Assembly: GCF_009727055.1 (NCBI RefSeq)
Contig: NC_052358.1
Location: forward strand, 41,529,337-41,593,336
Length of the DNA: 64,000 nt
Origin: Benincasa hispida
Lineage: Eukaryota > Streptophyta > Magnoliopsida > Cucurbitales > Cucurbitaceae
Direction: 5' to 3'
In this document: in pieces, positions 62,630 to 64,000 of the stretch
Position numbering within the stretch: the first letter of the stretch is position 1
Layout of the letters: every line of letters begins with the position of its first letter
Notes under the pieces: model-generated
The model's database searches: none
What the model saw: the letters and a program-made list of their open reading frames with translations, nothing else
Told to the model about the DNA's origin: nothing
Program-made: the position numbers and the translations under genes

Positions 62630-64000
62630 TGTTGGGTTTTATGCCCTAAAACTCATAGATAGTAAGTGTTATTAATTGACCGTCATCAATAAAGAGTTAT
62701 AGATGTTAATTCAATAAAAGTTATTGTGTTGTTTTCTATTTCATCTTAATAACCATAAATTCAATAAACTAACATCCAAGTTTGCCTTATGAGTCTTCAA
62801 CTATATGTGGGGACATATAGGGATCAATGTACAAGATATAACGTAAAGGGTCTATAGTATACGAATAAGGTTGGATACCTTATCCTAGTAACACTATAGA
62901 TATGACCCACTTTGTATTTGATACAAATGTAATGATCCAACACATTCGTGTAGGTAACATGCGAGCAGGGGTATCCTATGTAATGAGTTTGTATAAGACC
63001 AAACGGCGAAATAGTAACCACTAAATGTAACACTGTTGACTAGTTAGGTTTCTATTTCACTAGGACGACCTAAGCAACTTAGTCTTAATCCTTAATTATG
63101 AACTCATATTCACAAGGGATTGTCCTTTGATTTTTATAGGCGAGAATGGCTAGTTCACCGACTCAATAGGCCTACCATTTTGGGTTCAAGACCGAGTGGA
63201 GAGCTGAGAACATAATAATACAAGATAGAAAATACAAGATGGAATCCACTTCTTTTCGTCTTCAAGGTAAGTAGATGATTGTTCCCTTAAGTAATGTCTG
63301 TAGGACTTGAACAAAGGACCCTACCCTCTCATTGGCCTGAGAGAGATTTTTGTTTATTGGTTGGACTATAAAAAAGTTGTTCATTAGAGGAGCATAGGTA
63401 CTTAAGGAGTCAAAGGTAAACCAAGGGTAAAACGATAATTTGATCCAGTTGGAGTTACAAACACTCGTGAAGGACTAACTTGTCATTATTAGTCTATATT
63501 CGCGGACACAGAAATATACCTGCAATGAGAAGAGTGCAACTATGGGTCTTTAGTGGAGTGTACCTACAATTAACGACTATTGATTAACTTGGTTAATGAG
63601 TCTAATCAATTAATCTCATATCGTTGGAGCTTCTGATTTATAGGTCTACCAGGTCCCCTTATTAGCTCACTAAAGGATATTATAGAGGAATCATTTGAAT
63701 TGTTCAAATCAATTTGAGAAAATTGTATATTAATATGATTAACATATAATTGATTATGGATGTGACCTATAATTCAAATTAAGTTGGAAAGAAACATTTG
63801 AATGAGATTCAAATAATTAATTCAAGTGAATTAGATTCACAAAGAATTAATTAATAAATAGAGAGGTATTGTACATAAACATAAAATTTTCATGATAATT
63901 AAATATATACGTTAAATTAGATTTAATATGTAAATAGTTATTTAATTAATGTGCAAATTAATTAAATAAGTGTTATTTAATTAATTGTGCACAAAGGAAA
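62630..64000 (+). mobile_element. Copia-family LTR, truncated by window end
   Basis: Begins TGTTGGGTTTTATGCCCTAA and carries all family landmarks in order, including 'gtttgtataagaccaaacgg' (62989), 'gagcttctgatttataggtc' and 'ttgaattgttcaaatcaa'. It is inserted in a minus-strand copy of the same family. The left target base word would be CTCTT (62625-62629). Confidence 0.8.

Noticed and set aside
1..64000. tRNA, rRNA or other structured RNA genes
   Set aside because: No tRNA A/B box pair with a cloverleaf and no rRNA segment was recognised by eye on either strand. A covariance-model scan would be needed to exclude them.

Overview
The window is repeat-dominated, AT-rich nuclear DNA from a flowering plant. 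Plant-type Ty1/copia, chromovirus-type Ty3/gypsy and Athila/Tat-type Ty3/gypsy polyprotein remnants fill almost all of it. I see no intact host gene. The LTR family beginning TGTTGG and carrying a '...CCTAAA.CTCGTAG.TTGTAAA' signature resembles repeats I associate with cucurbits, but I cannot verify that; 'eudicot, possibly cucurbit' is a weak inference.

Layout. (1) 1-8678: a minus-strand copia element: start of RT, integrase and GAG-pre-integrase (1-1520), a long leader with no gag, a degenerate initiator-Met tRNA primer site (3473-3490) and its 5' LTR (3493-8678). That LTR is split by a 3,079-bp chromovirus solo LTR (3685-6763) flanked by TTTCT duplications. A Nextera mate-pair junction adapter sits in the leader at 2800-2837, an assembly artefact. 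(2) 8679-23095: an older plus-strand copia element: partial 5' LTR, primer site (9298), gag (11471 on), protease, integrase, RT, RNase H and 3' LTR (21293-23095). It is broken by an Athila/Tat-type solo LTR (11573-12953, ACGAC/ACGGC) and by a rearranged chromovirus insertion (14275-18573, AAATT/AGATT). (3) 23096-28554: the only stretch not built of LTR elements, with a gene-like island (23.2-24.4 kb) and AT-rich DNA containing small repeats and a MITE-like inverted repeat. (4) 28555-49029: a plus-strand Athila-like gypsy element ('B') with 5' LTR, gag, protease, RT, RNase H, integrase and the start of a third ORF. Nested in its gag is a copia-family solo LTR (30916-39509, GACTT duplications). 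That LTR contains a complete minus-strand gypsy element 'C' (31699-39262, TAGTG duplications), whose 3' LTR in turn holds a solo LTR (32294-33978, CTTAT duplications). B's integrase is also split by a copia-family LTR (43629-47669) that contains another (44527-46524). (5) 49030 to about 55686: a second Athila/Tat-type element 'D' with LTR, primer site, gag and protease but no RT or integrase, inserted in B's third ORF; its 5' LTR holds one more minus-strand copia-family solo LTR. (6) 55687-64000: non-coding DNA with three minisatellites, a CACTA transposon terminus (ends 59064), more copia-family LTR pieces and an unrecognised minus-strand coding remnant (61004-61943).

Nothing here forms a working host pathway. 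What can be read is the order of invasions: target-site duplications give a four-level stack (B, then copia LTR, then C, then solo LTR). Every polyprotein has stops or frameshifts, so all are annotated as pseudogenes. I found no rRNA, tRNA, CRISPR or bacterial-type feature. The most distinctive signals are the adapter junction, a 10-12 bp GAAA-loop hairpin at the LTR start of family C with compensatory changes, and two palindromic motifs (CGATCG-type and AGCGTTGCAACGCT-type) that recur in LTRs and leaders.
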